Positions 27,815-38,675 of a stretch of 64,000 nt of DNA are shown piece by piece. Both the position numbers and the translations under genes were made by a program. The DNA is from Opitutaceae bacterium (GTDB taxonomy: Bacteria; Verrucomicrobiota; Verrucomicrobiia; Opitutales; Opitutaceae), in assembly GCA_027490995.1 (NCBI GenBank), contig JAIXWY010000011.1:496001-560000 (forward strand). Direction: 5' to 3'. Within the stretch, counting starts at the first letter, position 1; each line of letters starts with the position of its first letter. The notes below the pieces were generated by a model. That model was given only the letters and a program-made list of their open reading frames with translations, searched no databases and had not been told where the DNA came from.

Positions 27815-28936
27815 GCCGGAGGTCGACTCCGCAAGCGCGGCGATCTCACGGATCAGGCTGTCGATCGCGCGCGCTCGGCTTGCTTCGACCGCCTTGAGCA
27901 ACGTGACCTCGAAGTTGATTCGCTCGGCAAGTCCCAGACGCACGCTGCTCTCGCCTTCGCGCAGAGCGTCGAGCATGCGGGTGATCTGCTCGGTGGTCAG
28001 GCTCGCGCCGCCGAGCTGCAGACTCTTTCCGCCGTGGCCGATTGCGTCGAGCAAGGCCATGCGGACCCGGCCCTGCAGATCCGCGAGCAACCGGACGAGA
28101 TCGCGCCCCGAAGCGTCGCACTCATCGACGATCCGCACGAGCGCGGCGTGATCGCCGGTCGCCAGAGCCGCCGCAAGTGCGGCGACCGTCGCCTCGGAAA
28201 CGAGCCCGTACACGTCGAGCACGTCTGCCTCGGCGATCGACTGCCCGCAGAACGAGATCATCTGGTCGAAGATCGACTGCGCGTCGCGCATGCCACCATC
28301 GGCCATGCGAGCGATGCACGCGAGTGCACCGTCCGTCACCTGAATCTTCTCGTCGGCTGCGATCTTCCGCAGACGCTCGACGATGAGGGGCGCGGGGATC
28401 GGCTTGAGGTCAAAGCGCTGGCAGCGTGACAGAATCGTCGGCAGCACCTTCTGGACGTCGGTCGTCGCGAAGACGAACTTCACGTGCGCAGGCGGTTCCT
28501 CCAGCGTCTTGAGCAGCGCGTTGAACGCCTGGTTCGAGAGCATATGAACCTCGTCGATGATGTAGATCTTGTACTTTCCCTGGGCGGGGGCGTACCGCAC
28601 GTCATCCCTAAGGTCGCGGATCTGATCGACGGAATTATTCGACGCACCGTCGATCTCGATGACGTCCATCGACGTGCCATCGGCGATGGCGCGGACAGCT
28701 GGGTCAGCGGGATCGAAGTCTGCCTTCGGACCGTCGGTGCAGTTCAGCGCCTTGGCGAAGATCCGAGCGGTCGACGTCTTGCCCGTGCCCCGGGGCCCCA
28801 CGAACAGGTACGCATGAGCAATCCGCCCCCGCGCGATGGCATTGCGCAGCGTGCGCACGACATGGTCCTGGCCGACGACATCGTCGAACGTCTGCGGACG
28901 CCACTTGCGGGCGATCACCTGATAGCCAGAGGACAC
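27785..28936 (-). CDS. dnaX: DNA polymerase III subunit gamma (zero-frame product of dnaX)
   Basis: A 383-aa clamp-loader ATPase. Start [22 protein letters not shown] is typical of DnaX; Walker [10 protein letters not shown], Walker B IIDEVHML with sensor SRC ([11 protein letters not shown]) follow. The usual four-Cys zinc finger of gamma/tau between Walker A and B is not present: the region after ALNCTDGP is short, with a single Cys. The frame ends with KKKA-stop at an A10 run, giving a gamma-like product that stops after domain III. Slippage to the -1 frame would give a tau of 546 aa (see 27297-27800). The downstream product lies 62 nt from glgP. Confidence 0.92.
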   Translation of the reverse strand: MSSGYQVIARKWRPQTFDDVVGQDHVVRTLRNAIARGRIAHAYLFVGPRGTGKTSTARIFAKALNCTDGPKADFDPADPAVRAIADGTSMDVIEIDGASNNSVDQIRDLRDDVRYAPAQGKYKIYIIDEVHMLSNQAFNALLKTLEEPPAHVKFVFATTDVQKVLPTILSRCQRFDLKPIPAPLIVERLRKIAADEKIQVTDGALACIARMADGGMRDAQSIFDQMISFCGQSIAEADVLDVYGLVSEATVAALAAALATGDHAALVRIVDECDASGRDLVRLLADLQGRVRMALLDAIGHGGKSLQLGGASLTTEQITRMLDALREGESSVRLGLAERINFEVTLLKAVEASRARAIDSLIREIAALAESTSGEADSSKKKA

Positions 28937-28998
28937 CTCCTCAGTCCATGGACGCGGCGCGCCTGCGCAACCGAAAACTCATCTGAGACGATCCCCGC

Positions 28999-31527
28999 CT
29001 AGCGCAGGGCCACGGCCGGGAGGCGCCAGATGTCCTCGGCGTACTCGCGAATCGTCCGATCGCTGGAGAACTTGCCCATCCGCGCCGTGTTGAGGATCGC
29101 CATGCGGGCCCAGCGCCGCCGGTCGCGGTACGCCTCGTCGACGCGGGCATGGGCCTCACAATAGGACCGGAAATCCGAGAGCACGAGGTACGGATCGCCT
29201 CCGTTCAGCAGGCTATGGTGCAACAGGCCGAACGCATGAGTCTCATCCGGCGAGAAGAAGCTGGAGCCAATCCAATCGACCACGGCCCGCAGTTCCTCGT
29301 CCTGCTCGTACTTCGACCACGGGTTATAGCCCTGAGCCTTGATCGCCACCACCTCATCGACCGTGTGCCCGAAGATGAAAATGTTTTCCGGGCCGACCTC
29401 TTCGCGAATCTCGACATTGGCACCGTCGAGCGTGCCGATCGTCAACGCGCCATTGAGCGACAACTTCATGTTGCCGGTACCCGACGCCTCCTTACCGGCC
29501 GTCGAGATCTGCTCGGAGAGGTCGGCCGCCGGGATGATCTTTTCCGCCAGCGAGACGCGGTAGTTCGGGAGAAACGCCACCTTGAGGCGGCCGCCGATCC
29601 GGGTATCGGCATTGATGCGAGCGCCGACAAGATTGATCGCCCGGATGATGTTCTTCGCGAGGTCGTAGCCCGGAGCGGCCTTCGCCGCAAAGACGAACAC
29701 CCGCGGCACGATGTCGAGCCCAGGATCCTGGAGCAGCCGCCGATAGAGGGCGAGGATGTGAAGCAGGTTCAGATGCTGCCGCTTGTACTCGTGGAGCCGC
29801 TTGATCTGCACATCGAAGAGCGCGTCGGGCGAGACCTCGAGACCGCACTGCTCGCGGATCACCGCAGCGAGGGCGACTTTGTTCTCCCGCTTGATCGCCA
29901 TGAACTCCTGCTGAAACACCGGGTCATCCGCGAAGCTCTCCAACGCCCGCAAGCGACCGAGATCTCGCACCCACGCGGACGAACCCAGACGGTGGGAAAT
30001 CAGCGCCGCGAGGCGCGGATTACAGTCGAGCAGCCAGCGCCGTGGCGTGATGCCATTCGTCTTGTTACGAAACTTCCCCGGATAAAGAGCGTCGAAGTCC
30101 GGAAAGAGGAATCGCTTCAGCAAATCGGTGTGCAACGCGGCGACACCGTTCACGGCGTGTGATCCCACAACGGCCAGGTTAGCCATCCGGATCGCCTTCG
30201 CACCACCCTCCTCGATCAGAGAGCAGGCCCGCTTCTTGGCATCATCCCCGGGCCAGCGCTGCTCCACTGCGGCCATCAGGCGATGGTTAATCTCAAAAAT
30301 GATCTGGAGGTGGCGGGGCAAGACCCGCCCGAAGAGCGGTACACCCCAGGCCTCCAACGCCTCCGGCAAGAGCGTGTGGTTCGTGTAGCCGAACGTTGCC
30401 ACCGAGATTTCCCACGCCCGGTCCCAGGGAAGGTCGTTCTCGTCAATCAGGATGCGCATCAACTCCGGCACCGCGACCGCCGGATGGGTGTCGTTCAACT
30501 GCAGCGTCACCTTCTCCGCAAAGTTCGACCACGAGTTGCTCGCCACCCGCAGGTGCCGGCGGATGATGTCTCGCAGCGAACACGCCACGAAGAAGTACTG
30601 CTGCACGAGACGCAGTTCCTTGCCGTTCTCCGTGCGATCGTTCGGGTACAGCACCTTCGAAACCGTCTCACCCACCGCCTTCTCCCGCACGGCATCGACG
30701 TAGCCACCAGAGTTGAACACCGCGAGGTCGAACTCCTCCGTGGATCGCGAGGCCCAGAGGCGAAGGAAGTTGACGGTCTTGGTGCCGTAGCCAGCGATCG
30801 GGATGTCGTAGGGAACGCCGAGGATCGCACGACTCCGAACCCACCGGGGTCGGTAGTGACCACGGTCATCGAACACATTCTCGACCTCACCGTACACGCG
30901 GACCTCGATCGCGTACTCGGGACGGATCACTTCCCAGGGCGTGCCGAAAATCATCCATGCATCGGGATGTTCAACTTGGTGCCCGTTGACGAATTCCTGC
31001 CGGAAAAGCCCGAACTCGTAATGGATGCCGTAGCCGATCGCCGGCAGATCGAGAGTCGCAAGCGAGTCCAAGAAGCAGGCCGCGAGGCGCCCGAGACCGC
31101 CGTTGCCGAGACCCATGTCGACCTCCTGCTCCAGCAGTTCGTCAAAATCGACGCCCAACTCCTGCAGAGCCTGCCGGGCCGGCTCGAGTAGGCCCGTGTT
31201 GGAAAGATTATTCTCCATGAGTCGCCCCATGAGATATTCGAGCGACAGGTAATACAGGCGACGGACGTTGCTCTGATTGTGCAACCGCTGCGTGGCGATC
31301 AGCCGCGCCAGAACGGCCTCGCGCACCGCCATGGCCGTGGCCAGCCACCAGTCCCGCGGCTGCGCCGTACTTGTGTCGCGCGCCAAGGTATACGTCAGAT
31401 GACGGAGGATCGCTTGCTTGAACTTAGCCGATCCACCCTCGCCGGCGGTCGCAGGAGCGACCTCGACCGGAGCAGTGGCCGGGGAATCCGAGTGGCGGCG
31501 TTTCGTGGTCTTGGTTGCGGCGGACAT
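28999..31527 (-). CDS. glgP: Glycogen/alpha-glucan phosphorylase
   Basis: An 842-aa PLP enzyme that releases glucose-1-phosphate from glycogen. The PLP-site signature [16 protein letters not shown] is intact with the Schiff-base Lys at about residue 688. The [15 protein letters not shown] and NDTHPA motifs are typical of the GT35 family. About 35 extra Lys/Ala/Pro-rich residues precede the conserved region. The start at 31527 (MSAATKT) is chosen over 31596. It lies downstream of mutL on the same strand (76 nt gap). No other glycogen genes are in the window. Confidence 0.94.
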   Translation of the reverse strand: MSAATKTTKRRHSDSPATAPVEVAPATAGEGGSAKFKQAILRHLTYTLARDTSTAQPRDWWLATAMAVREAVLARLIATQRLHNQSNVRRLYYLSLEYLMGRLMENNLSNTGLLEPARQALQELGVDFDELLEQEVDMGLGNGGLGRLAACFLDSLATLDLPAIGYGIHYEFGLFRQEFVNGHQVEHPDAWMIFGTPWEVIRPEYAIEVRVYGEVENVFDDRGHYRPRWVRSRAILGVPYDIPIAGYGTKTVNFLRLWASRSTEEFDLAVFNSGGYVDAVREKAVGETVSKVLYPNDRTENGKELRLVQQYFFVACSLRDIIRRHLRVASNSWSNFAEKVTLQLNDTHPAVAVPELMRILIDENDLPWDRAWEISVATFGYTNHTLLPEALEAWGVPLFGRVLPRHLQIIFEINHRLMAAVEQRWPGDDAKKRACSLIEEGGAKAIRMANLAVVGSHAVNGVAALHTDLLKRFLFPDFDALYPGKFRNKTNGITPRRWLLDCNPRLAALISHRLGSSAWVRDLGRLRALESFADDPVFQQEFMAIKRENKVALAAVIREQCGLEVSPDALFDVQIKRLHEYKRQHLNLLHILALYRRLLQDPGLDIVPRVFVFAAKAAPGYDLAKNIIRAINLVGARINADTRIGGRLKVAFLPNYRVSLAEKIIPAADLSEQISTAGKEASGTGNMKLSLNGALTIGTLDGANVEIREEVGPENIFIFGHTVDEVVAIKAQGYNPWSKYEQDEELRAVVDWIGSSFFSPDETHAFGLLHHSLLNGGDPYLVLSDFRSYCEAHARVDEAYRDRRRWARMAILNTARMGKFSSDRTIREYAEDIWRLPAVALR

Positions 31528-31603
31528 GCGGTGAAGAGGAACCCGTAAACCAGAAACCGTGCCAGTCCCCATCCCGCTTGGCAATCTCGGGACCATCCGG
31601 CTC

Positions 31604-33448
31604 CTATTTGTGAAATCGACGTGCCAGTTCGCCGTGATTCAGCTCGATGTAGGTCGGGCGACCAAGCGGGCTGGTCAGCGGCGCACGCGTACCAAATAGC
31701 TGACTGACAAGGGCCGCGGCCTCCGCAGGACCACCGAGCGCCGGCAGGCGCACCCCTTTGGCCGAGGCCAGCCGAGCAAGCTCGTCCCGCGCCAATCCCA
31801 CATCAGTCTCCTGCAACCGATCCTCCCGCAACGCGCCAAGGACGTCGCGGAAGAAGCCCTCCGCATCTCCAGGTTCCAGCCAAGCCGGAGTCGCTTCCAA
31901 GCGGAAAAAGTTACGGCCGAACTCCGTCACCTCAAACCCGTGGCGGTTAAGGAAGTCGAGTCGACCCAGCAGCAGTGCCGACGACACCGGATCGAGCTCG
32001 ATCGGGATCGGCAGGAGAAGCCTCTGCGACGGCACGTCACCCGCCCGAAACTCGGCTTGAATACGCTCAAACCAAATCCGCTCATGAGCTGCGCGACGGT
32101 CCAGCAACACCAATCCCGCCGCCGTTTCGAAAAGGACGGTATTTCCATGCGCAATGCCGACAAAGCGCCACGCGGGAACGGCGGCGCGTGCGACATCGCG
32201 CAACGCCGGCGCCGACCCAGAGAGCGCTACGGGGGCCGTCGCCGTAGACGACGGAGGCGGCGCGAGGTTCGGACCGACCGGACGAAACACGGGCAACGGC
32301 GACTCCGCGCGCGGACCTAGACCGACCGGACGTGCCACCACCTGCGAAGAAACCGCCGGGGAGGCCGCTCCAACGGCCGGCGAACCGGCAGTCACGCTCG
32401 TTCCCGCCGCCGCGCTCGGCGGCGCCGCAGAGCCGACTCCGGAGGCCGGTTCGGCCGTCAATTCGCGCATTCGCTCCAGCACGCTGCGGATCACAAAGCC
32501 TCGCACCGCGGACTCGTTGCGGAAGCGCACCTCGCGCTTCGCGGGGTGGACGTTGACATCCACCGCCGCTGGATCGAGCTCCAGAAAGATGAACGCCAAG
32601 GGATAACGCCCCTTGGGCAGGGACTCCTGGTAGCTCTCGATGAGAGCAAAGTTGAGCGTGCGGCTATCCACCGGCCGCTGGTTCACGAAGGTGATCATCT
32701 CGTGCCGCGTCGAGCGCCCCACGCCGGGGCGCCCAATCAGTCCGTGCAGGCGGAGGCCCTCCTCGCCCCGAGCCGCAAGAGGCACCACCGAATCCGCGAT
32801 TTGCCGGCCAAAGATCTCGGCGATTCGCTCCTCGAGACGCGCACACTCCGGGGAGCGAAAAATGGTCCGGCCATCCTCGATCAAGCTGAACGCCACATCG
32901 GGGCGAGCCAGAGCATACAGCCGGACTCCCTGCACCAGATGAGCGGCCTCCGTGGCATCACTCTTCAGAAATTTCCGGCGGGCGGGGACCGAGTTAAACA
33001 GTTGCGCCACCTCAATCCGCGTACCCACTGGGCAGCCACAGTCGCGCACGTGGACGATCCGGCCGCCGTTGACCAAGATCTCCGTCCCCACCTCATCCTC
33101 ACGCCGCCGCGTCTGGAGTGTGAACCGGGAGATACTCGCGATGGACGGCAGCGCCTCACCGCGAAAGCCATAGGAACGCAGACGGTCTAAATCATCCGCT
33201 TCACGAATCTTGCTCGTGGCGTGGCGCTCAAGCGAGAGAAGCGCGTCGTCGCGGGCCATACCGTGACCATTGTCCTCGACCCGCATGAGGGCGCGGCCGC
33301 CGACACGAAACTCGACTTCGACACGCGTCGCTCCCGCGTCGAGCGCGTTCTCCACCAGCTCCTTCACGACTGCGGCCGGGCGCTCGATGACCTCGCCAGC
33401 GGCGATCTGGTTCGCAACGCGATCAGAGAGGATGCGGATCTGGCCCAT
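31604..33448 (-). CDS. mutL: DNA mismatch repair protein MutL (endonuclease motifs degenerate)
   Basis: A 614-aa GHKL ATPase. N-terminal motifs: [31 protein letters not shown] and [12 protein letters not shown] ~90-residue Ala/Pro-rich linker leads to the C-terminal dimerisation domain. There the metal-site motif DQHA-x2-E-x4-E reads [18 protein letters not shown] reads SPLGRP, and the SCKGS motif reads SAKG. Loss of these ligands suggests no nicking activity, as in E. coli MutL. ATG 33448 (MGQIRILSD) is chosen because upstream residues to 33583 do not match the family. Confidence 0.92.
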   Translation of the reverse strand: MGQIRILSDRVANQIAAGEVIERPAAVVKELVENALDAGATRVEVEFRVGGRALMRVEDNGHGMARDDALLSLERHATSKIREADDLDRLRSYGFRGEALPSIASISRFTLQTRRREDEVGTEILVNGGRIVHVRDCGCPVGTRIEVAQLFNSVPARRKFLKSDATEAAHLVQGVRLYALARPDVAFSLIEDGRTIFRSPECARLEERIAEIFGRQIADSVVPLAARGEEGLRLHGLIGRPGVGRSTRHEMITFVNQRPVDSRTLNFALIESYQESLPKGRYPLAFIFLELDPAAVDVNVHPAKREVRFRNESAVRGFVIRSVLERMRELTAEPASGVGSAAPPSAAAGTSVTAGSPAVGAASPAVSSQVVARPVGLGPRAESPLPVFRPVGPNLAPPPSSTATAPVALSGSAPALRDVARAAVPAWRFVGIAHGNTVLFETAAGLVLLDRRAAHERIWFERIQAEFRAGDVPSQRLLLPIPIELDPVSSALLLGRLDFLNRHGFEVTEFGRNFFRLEATPAWLEPGDAEGFFRDVLGALREDRLQETDVGLARDELARLASAKGVRLPALGGPAEAAALVSQLFGTRAPLTSPLGRPTYIELNHGELARRFHK

Positions 33449-33506
33449 CGGCAGCGCCAGCGTCACCCAATCCATCGGGCGCGCCAAGCGCTTTCCACGC
33501 CCTGCC

Positions 33507-34943
33507 TCACGTCCGGCGATCGTCGACCGTGTCGTCTCCCGGAGACGGCGCGGGAGGCGCCGCGGAAGTGGACGACTCGCCACGGCGTACGTCCACCAGA
33601 TTCACCAAATACGTCATCGCCCGCATGGGACGAAGCACGGCGTTTCCGATCATCAAGGGCTCGACGGACACGGAACGATCCTCGGGGATTCGCGCCGCCA
33701 GCCACGAGAGAAAGCAAGCACTCACGAGGCCGGAGACAAAGAACCAGCCGAACACGGCCACGTCCAGCCCGGCTCCCGTCGTCGATTGAGTCCTCAGGAA
33801 CCAACCCCAGACAATCGGCGCGAGCCCGCCGCAGAGCGACGTGACTGCACCATGAATCGAGACCATGAGCGGACGCTCCGCCTCCGAAACGATCTTCGGG
33901 AGGTAGTTGAGGCTCGCAATTCCCCAGCAGGACGTGGCCACCCCCACGAGGAAATAGCTACCGAAGACGCCCCCCACCCACGCGCCGTCGAGGCGAAGAT
34001 AGAACCACCAAAAAGCCGCAACGATCGCGTAGATCGCGAGGCCCAGCAGCATGAAAGGCCGCGCTCCCGTCGCGTCGATGCGCCGCGCCAGCACCCACGC
34101 AGCGAGGATCACACCGAGGTAACGCACCACCTCAAAAAGCATGATCGCGCTCAAGGAAAGCCCCGGACCGACCTTCAGATAGTACGCGCCGAAAGGGGCG
34201 ATCGGCGTGGTGACCACGGAGAACCAGAGCGCAAGCAGCAGGTATCTGCGGAAGGGACTCGGCGTGAGGAGGTGGCGCGGGGTCGCTCGCGCTACCTCCG
34301 CGAGGCTGATCGGACGAGGACGCGGCGCATCCGGCAGCTGGCGCAGCGCCCGGTAGCTCAACAGAGATCCCGCCACGGCAATGCCATACTGGACCAGCAG
34401 AGCTGAATATACCGGCAGCAGCGCAAACAGCCCCGCACAGACCAGCAACGTCAACACGCCCGCGATACCGGCGAGGTACTGGTCGCTCGCGAAGTATCGT
34501 CCACGCACCGACGCGGGCACGATCGCATAAAGCCACGGTGTAATCGCCGAGACCCCGATCGCTCGGAAAAAGCAAAAGAGGAAAACGCTCCAGACCAAGG
34601 CCTGCACCATCCACGTCCGCGGGCCCCACATTCCCGCGATGACGGCCAAGACCATGGGAACCACGAGGAAGACGCTGCGCATGCGCCAGCCTCCGAGCAT
34701 CACTCGCTTGAAGCCGTAATGCGGCAGCAGCGCGGTCGAGAGCACCTGCACCGGCGTAAGAACAAACACCCAAGCGTAAGCGAGGCCCACCTGCGCAGGT
34801 GAGGCACCGAGTTGCTCGGCGAAGAGCACCATCGGGGTGCCAATGCCGATCTGCCACGTCAGGGCGTTAAAGAACGCGAACGACAGGCCCGGACGCACCG
34901 TCCGTAGGGCCGGGTCGTCCTGCGCACTCGAAAACCAGCGCAC
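33507..34943 (-). CDS. Major facilitator superfamily transporter
   Basis: A 478-aa membrane protein with about 12 predicted hydrophobic helices in two halves separated by a soluble loop (ALRQLPDAPRPRPISLAEVARATP) near residues 200-225. The last ~60 residues are hydrophilic and Pro/Asp-rich. A substrate cannot be assigned; the general look is that of sugar- or drug-type MFS carriers. Its start is 2 nt from the argH stop, so it is in an operon with argH and possibly mutL. Confidence 0.78.
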   Translation of the reverse strand: MRWFSSAQDDPALRTVRPGLSFAFFNALTWQIGIGTPMVLFAEQLGASPAQVGLAYAWVFVLTPVQVLSTALLPHYGFKRVMLGGWRMRSVFLVVPMVLAVIAGMWGPRTWMVQALVWSVFLFCFFRAIGVSAITPWLYAIVPASVRGRYFASDQYLAGIAGVLTLLVCAGLFALLPVYSALLVQYGIAVAGSLLSYRALRQLPDAPRPRPISLAEVARATPRHLLTPSPFRRYLLLALWFSVVTTPIAPFGAYYLKVGPGLSLSAIMLFEVVRYLGVILAAWVLARRIDATGARPFMLLGLAIYAIVAAFWWFYLRLDGAWVGGVFGSYFLVGVATSCWGIASLNYLPKIVSEAERPLMVSIHGAVTSLCGGLAPIVWGWFLRTQSTTGAGLDVAVFGWFFVSGLVSACFLSWLAARIPEDRSVSVEPLMIGNAVLRPMRAMTYLVNLVDVRRGESSTSAAPPAPSPGDDTVDDRRT

Positions 34944-34945
34944 GA

Positions 34946-36358
34946 TTAGCCCTTCGCGGAGCGCAGGATCCGGCGCCAGCGCGCGAGCTGCCGACGGACC
35001 TGAATCGGGCCGGGCATACCCGTGCCCCGACGCATCTGCATCGCGCGACGCAGATCGAACACGCCGCGCCAGTCTTCACCAAACTTCGGGTGAATCTGCT
35101 GCACGGCTGCGGTCTCGAGCGCGTTCAGGGCAACCCCCGAGCGTTCCGCCAACTTCACCACCGCACCCACGGCATGGTGCGCTTCGCGGAAAGGAACGCC
35201 TCGGATTACGAGGTAATCCGCGAGGTCGGTCGCAAGGAGCCCCGGATCCGCCACAACCAACGCGCAGCGTTCCCGACGGACCGTCATGCCCGCGAGGGTG
35301 CCCGCGAGGACGTCCAAGCAGATCGCGGTCTGATCGTAACTGTCGAATACCGGCGGCTTATCCTCCTGCAGATCGCGATTGTAGGTCAGCGGGAGTCCCT
35401 TCGCGAGCGTGAGCAACGTGTGCAGATTGCCCTGCAGTCGCGCAGACTTCCCGCGCAGAAGCTCACACGAATCCGGATTCTTCTTCTGCGGCATCAACGA
35501 CGAACCCGTGCAGAAGGCATCCGGAAGATCAACGAAACCAAACTCCATGCTGGACCACAGGATCAGGTCCTCCGCCATGCGCGAAAAGTGCACTCCGGCC
35601 GTCGCACAGGCCGCCGCGAAACCGATGAACAGATCGCGATCCGCCACCGTGTCCATCGAGTTCTGGGTCACTTGCGGGCGGCCCCGGGAATCGACAAAGC
35701 CGAGCGCACGCGCGGTGTACTCGCGATCGATCGGCAGCGTCGTGCCAGCGATCGCGCCCGAGCCCAACGGACACCAGTTGGCCTGCTCGCGTACGTCAGC
35801 CAAACGCGCGGCATCCCGATCCAACATCTCCATCCAAGCGAACAGGTGATGAGACAAGACGACGGGCTGAGCGCGCTGGAGATGCGTATAGCCGGGAATC
35901 AGGACATCGCCGTCTCGCTCCGCCACCGCGAGCAGCGCGCGTTGCGCGCCTCGAACGCGCGCCTCAAGGTCGGTCGTGACATGCTTAAACCAGAGCCGCA
36001 TGTCCGTCGCCACCTGGTCATTGCGGCTTCGAGCCGTGTGCAGGCGAGCCGCTGCCGGCACCCGGGCCGTCAGTGCCTGCTCGATATTCATGTGCACGTC
36101 CTCCAGCTGCGTGCGCCAGACGAAGGTACCCGCCTCGATCTCTTTAAGGATCTCATCGAGACCCTTGTGGATAGCATCCCGCTCCTTGCGCGTAATCAGC
36201 CCCACATGGGCTAGCATCGCCGAATGGGCCTTGCTGCCTGCGATGTCGAAACGCGCGAGCCGCGCATCGAAAGACACGCTCTCGCTAAACCGGAGCATGA
36301 GTTCTGCGGGGCCGGCAGAGAACCGACCACCCCAAGTCGCCTGAGCTTGCTTCGCCAT
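34946..36358 (-). CDS. argH: Argininosuccinate lyase
   Basis: A 470-aa fumarase/aspartase-superfamily enzyme for the last step of arginine synthesis. The signature [12 protein letters not shown] lies near residue 286. The N-terminal [30 protein letters not shown] and [11 protein letters not shown] segments are typical. The frame is open upstream to 36523 but family homology begins at the ATG at 36358. No other arginine genes are adjacent; MFS and mutL follow closely. Confidence 0.95.
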   Translation of the reverse strand: MAKQAQATWGGRFSAGPAELMLRFSESVSFDARLARFDIAGSKAHSAMLAHVGLITRKERDAIHKGLDEILKEIEAGTFVWRTQLEDVHMNIEQALTARVPAAARLHTARSRNDQVATDMRLWFKHVTTDLEARVRGAQRALLAVAERDGDVLIPGYTHLQRAQPVVLSHHLFAWMEMLDRDAARLADVREQANWCPLGSGAIAGTTLPIDREYTARALGFVDSRGRPQVTQNSMDTVADRDLFIGFAAACATAGVHFSRMAEDLILWSSMEFGFVDLPDAFCTGSSLMPQKKNPDSCELLRGKSARLQGNLHTLLTLAKGLPLTYNRDLQEDKPPVFDSYDQTAICLDVLAGTLAGMTVRRERCALVVADPGLLATDLADYLVIRGVPFREAHHAVGAVVKLAERSGVALNALETAAVQQIHPKFGEDWRGVFDLRRAMQMRRGTGMPGPIQVRRQLARWRRILRSAKG

Positions 36359-36701
36359 GAGGAAAGCAGCCACGAAACCCGAGCCCGCCAGACGGCGCAA
36401 CGCGAAACCAGACGCGCTTGAGTCCAACCACCGCGCGCCTTTCGCCCCTTGCCGCCCACGAGCCGCGCGCCGAGGCAGGGGCTCCGCCGTCCTGAGGCGT
36501 CGCGAGAGCGACAAAACGCCCACGTCGTTGGGCGCGTCCGTGATACAACCCCAACCTCTAGGTCGATCGAGCGGGTTGCGACCGCAACCAAGTCACCTCT
36601 CAGAGTCGGCCCCGCTGGCGCGATGCGGGAGGTACAACCTGCGCAGCGTCCCGCCACGGATTCCCATTGGCGCCCTGCCCTCGGCACGCCAGATTTAGGC
36701 G
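36359..36701. other. Intergenic region with a perfect palindrome
   Basis: 343 bp between divergent argH and a small exported protein. GGTTGCG-AC-CGCAACC (36574-36589) is a perfect 7-bp inverted repeat with a 2-nt centre, more like an operator than a hairpin. No convincing coding frame or RNA was seen. Confidence 0.45.
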
Positions 36702-37187
36702 ATGGCTGGCCCGCGCATTCTCCGTTTTTTGCTTCTGGTGACCATGGCGGCATCTCTACCTGCTCGCGACGCCGCCGCAACGAGGGTCGACCGCGTCGTC
36801 GTCGAACCGACCCGAACGTCAATTTACGTCGGCACTGTCTCGCTCACCATGCCTGCGTTCGTTCGCCAAGGCACCGCATTTGAGTCGACCTACGACTGCA
36901 AGGTATTCCCCTACTTCTTCTCCAACGAACACGGCACCCTGCGCATCGAAGTCTCGGACTCGGAACTGGAGACGCTACAGCGCGGTCAGCCGATCGACTT
37001 TCGTGGGGGGGCGAAGAACCACCGTGACGACGATCGCACCGTGGAGGGACGAGCGACCCCGGACTCGGCCACGGAGGGGCGCTTGAAGGTGCGGGTGCGC
37101 GTATCGCGACGAATCGAACTCATCTTCAACACCCGTTACCGCCTTGTCCTGAGCGCCCCTTCTCCGGGAGCCTTGGAGCGGCGGTGA
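36702..37187 (+). CDS. Hypothetical exported protein
   Basis: A 161-aa protein with a typical signal peptide (residues 1-26: Arg, hydrophobic run, ARDAAA). The mature part has beta-strand-like segments (SIYVGTVSLTMPAFVRQG, RLKVRVRVSRRIELIF) and a charged middle (AKNHRDDDRTVEGR). Two Cys-free halves and no motif were recognised. It starts at ATG and ends 10 nt before the tRNA-Arg gene on the opposite strand. The function is unknown. Confidence 0.6.
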   Translation: MAGPRILRFLLLVTMAASLPARDAAATRVDRVVVEPTRTSIYVGTVSLTMPAFVRQGTAFESTYDCKVFPYFFSNEHGTLRIEVSDSELETLQRGQPIDFRGGAKNHRDDDRTVEGRATPDSATEGRLKVRVRVSRRIELIFNTRYRLVLSAPSPGALERR

Positions 37188-37196
37188 GGGCACGCG

Positions 37197-37273
37197 TGGC
37201 GCGCCCGGCGGGATTCGAACCCACGACCGCCCGCTTAGAAGGCGGGTGCTCTATCCAGCTGAGCTACAGGCGC
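37197..37273 (-). tRNA. tRNA-Arg (TCT)
   Basis: A complete cloverleaf on the minus strand: acceptor GCGCCTG/CGGGCGC with one G-U pair, anticodon stem CCCGC/GCGGG with loop CTTCTAA giving anticodon TCT, T arm GTGGG-TTCGAAT-CCCGC, discriminator G and an encoded CCA. It reads AGA (and AGG) Arg codons. Confidence 0.96.
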
Positions 37274-37441
37274 GAACGAGAGGACCCGGCCGTCGGAGTT
37301 ACGACGGATCCCAGCGAGCGGAAGCTGACGCAATTGGCTAGCGGCGGCAAGCGGCGAATCCGTTCGGCGGTCCGCACCGCCAACATTTCACTTGAAAGGT
37401 TGGGGCGAGAGCGCACTCTTCCCAATCCGCGCTCGGCGCAC

Positions 37442-37516
37442 GCCCCGATCGTCTATCGGTTAGGACAGGAGATTCTCATTCTTCAAAGCGGGGTTCGATT
37501 CCCCGTCGGGGCACCA
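37442..37516 (+). tRNA. tRNA-Glu (CTC)
   Basis: Acceptor GCCCCGA/TCGGGGC, anticodon stem GGAGA/TCTTC (one G-U pair) with loop TTCTCAT giving anticodon CTC, T arm CGGGG-TTCGATT-CCCCG, and an encoded ACCA end. It reads GAG codons. It lies opposite in strand to the tRNA-Arg, 168 bp away. Confidence 0.93.
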
Positions 37517-37616
37517 CTCTCACCGGAAAGGGTCGCTTTATTGAGGTGGCTCGGGACAAGAGGCTCGCAACGGAACGCCGCCTCCGCATGTAGGGGAATA
37601 CCCCCTCGCGACGTCG

Positions 37617-38669
37617 ATGCCTCAACCCGCCGCCTCTTCTGGTTCTGCGTCCCGCTTATCTCCCCCCGCGCCCCGCGCCGTGCGCAGCCGCGTGCCGTCC
37701 GGGCGCATGCTCAGGATCTTCGAGCGCCTGAAACAGGACGACTACCCCAACTGTGCGAGTCTCGCCCGGGAGTTAGAAACGTCGTCGCGGACCATCCAGC
37801 GCGACGTCGACTACATGCGCGACCAGCTCGGGCTGCCGATCGAGTACGACGCATCACAGCACGGCTTCCATTTCACTCAGGAGGTCCACTCCTTCCCCAC
37901 CATCGCCGTAAGCCAGGGTGAACTGCTCGCTCTGCTCGTGGCCCAACGCGCGATCGAACAATATCGGGGCACACCCTACCATGGCCAGTTGGAGTCCGCC
38001 TTCGCAAAGTTGCTCGCGCCGCTGGACGAGATGACCGGCTACGCGCCCACTCGCGATCTCATCTCATTCAAGCTCATCGCCCCGGCCCTACATGAACTCA
38101 CCGTCTTCGATCTCCTGACCCGGGCGATCACTGAACAGAACGAGATCGCCTTCGACTACCGCAAACTCGGTGCTCCCTCACCTGCTGTGCGCCGCGTGCA
38201 GCCGCTACACCTGACCCATCGAGAGGGACGCTGGTATCTGATCGCGCAGGATCTCGAGCGCACCGCCATGCGGACCTTCGCGCTCGGCCGCATCGCCGAT
38301 GTCACACCGACAGGAAAGACCTTCGAACGCCCCCGAGATTTCTCGGTGGACCGCTACTTCGCCGCCGCGCTCAGCGTGATGAACGGGCGCGAGACTCACC
38401 ACGTCCGACTGCGCTTCTCCCGCCTCGCCGCCGACGATGTACGCGACCGGTTCTTTCATGAGTCGCAGGCCTTCCATCCCCAATCGGATGGTAGCCTCGA
38501 TCTGACGCTCACGCTCGCGGACCTCCTCGAGGTGCAGCGGATCGTGCTACAATGGGGTGGCCACGTGATCGCGCTGGAACCCGCGGAATTGCGCGAGCGC
38601 ATCCGGGTCCTCGGCGAGACGCTCGCGAAAAGCCACGAGTCACCGATCGCCGAGGGCCCAAGCCACTGA
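37617..38669 (+). CDS. WYL-domain transcriptional regulator
   Basis: A 350-aa protein. Residues ~30-80 hold an HTH of the HTH_11/DeoR type (ERLKQDDYPNCASLARELETSSRTIQRDVDYMRDQ). From about 150 on is a WYL ligand-binding domain (AITEQNEIAFDYRKL, RRVQPLHLTHREGRWYLIAQD, FALGRI) followed by a WCX-like C-terminal region (VRLRFSRLAADDVRDRFFHESQAF). WYL regulators respond to nucleic acid or nucleotide ligands, often in DNA damage or defence control, but no such genes lie beside it. The first ~28 residues are Ser/Pro/Arg-rich. It is convergent with lpdA. Confidence 0.85.
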   Translation: MPQPAASSGSASRLSPPAPRAVRSRVPSGRMLRIFERLKQDDYPNCASLARELETSSRTIQRDVDYMRDQLGLPIEYDASQHGFHFTQEVHSFPTIAVSQGELLALLVAQRAIEQYRGTPYHGQLESAFAKLLAPLDEMTGYAPTRDLISFKLIAPALHELTVFDLLTRAITEQNEIAFDYRKLGAPSPAVRRVQPLHLTHREGRWYLIAQDLERTAMRTFALGRIADVTPTGKTFERPRDFSVDRYFAAALSVMNGRETHHVRLRFSRLAADDVRDRFFHESQAFHPQSDGSLDLTLTLADLLEVQRIVLQWGGHVIALEPAELRERIRVLGETLAKSHESPIAEGPSH

Positions 38670-38675
38670 CGAAGC

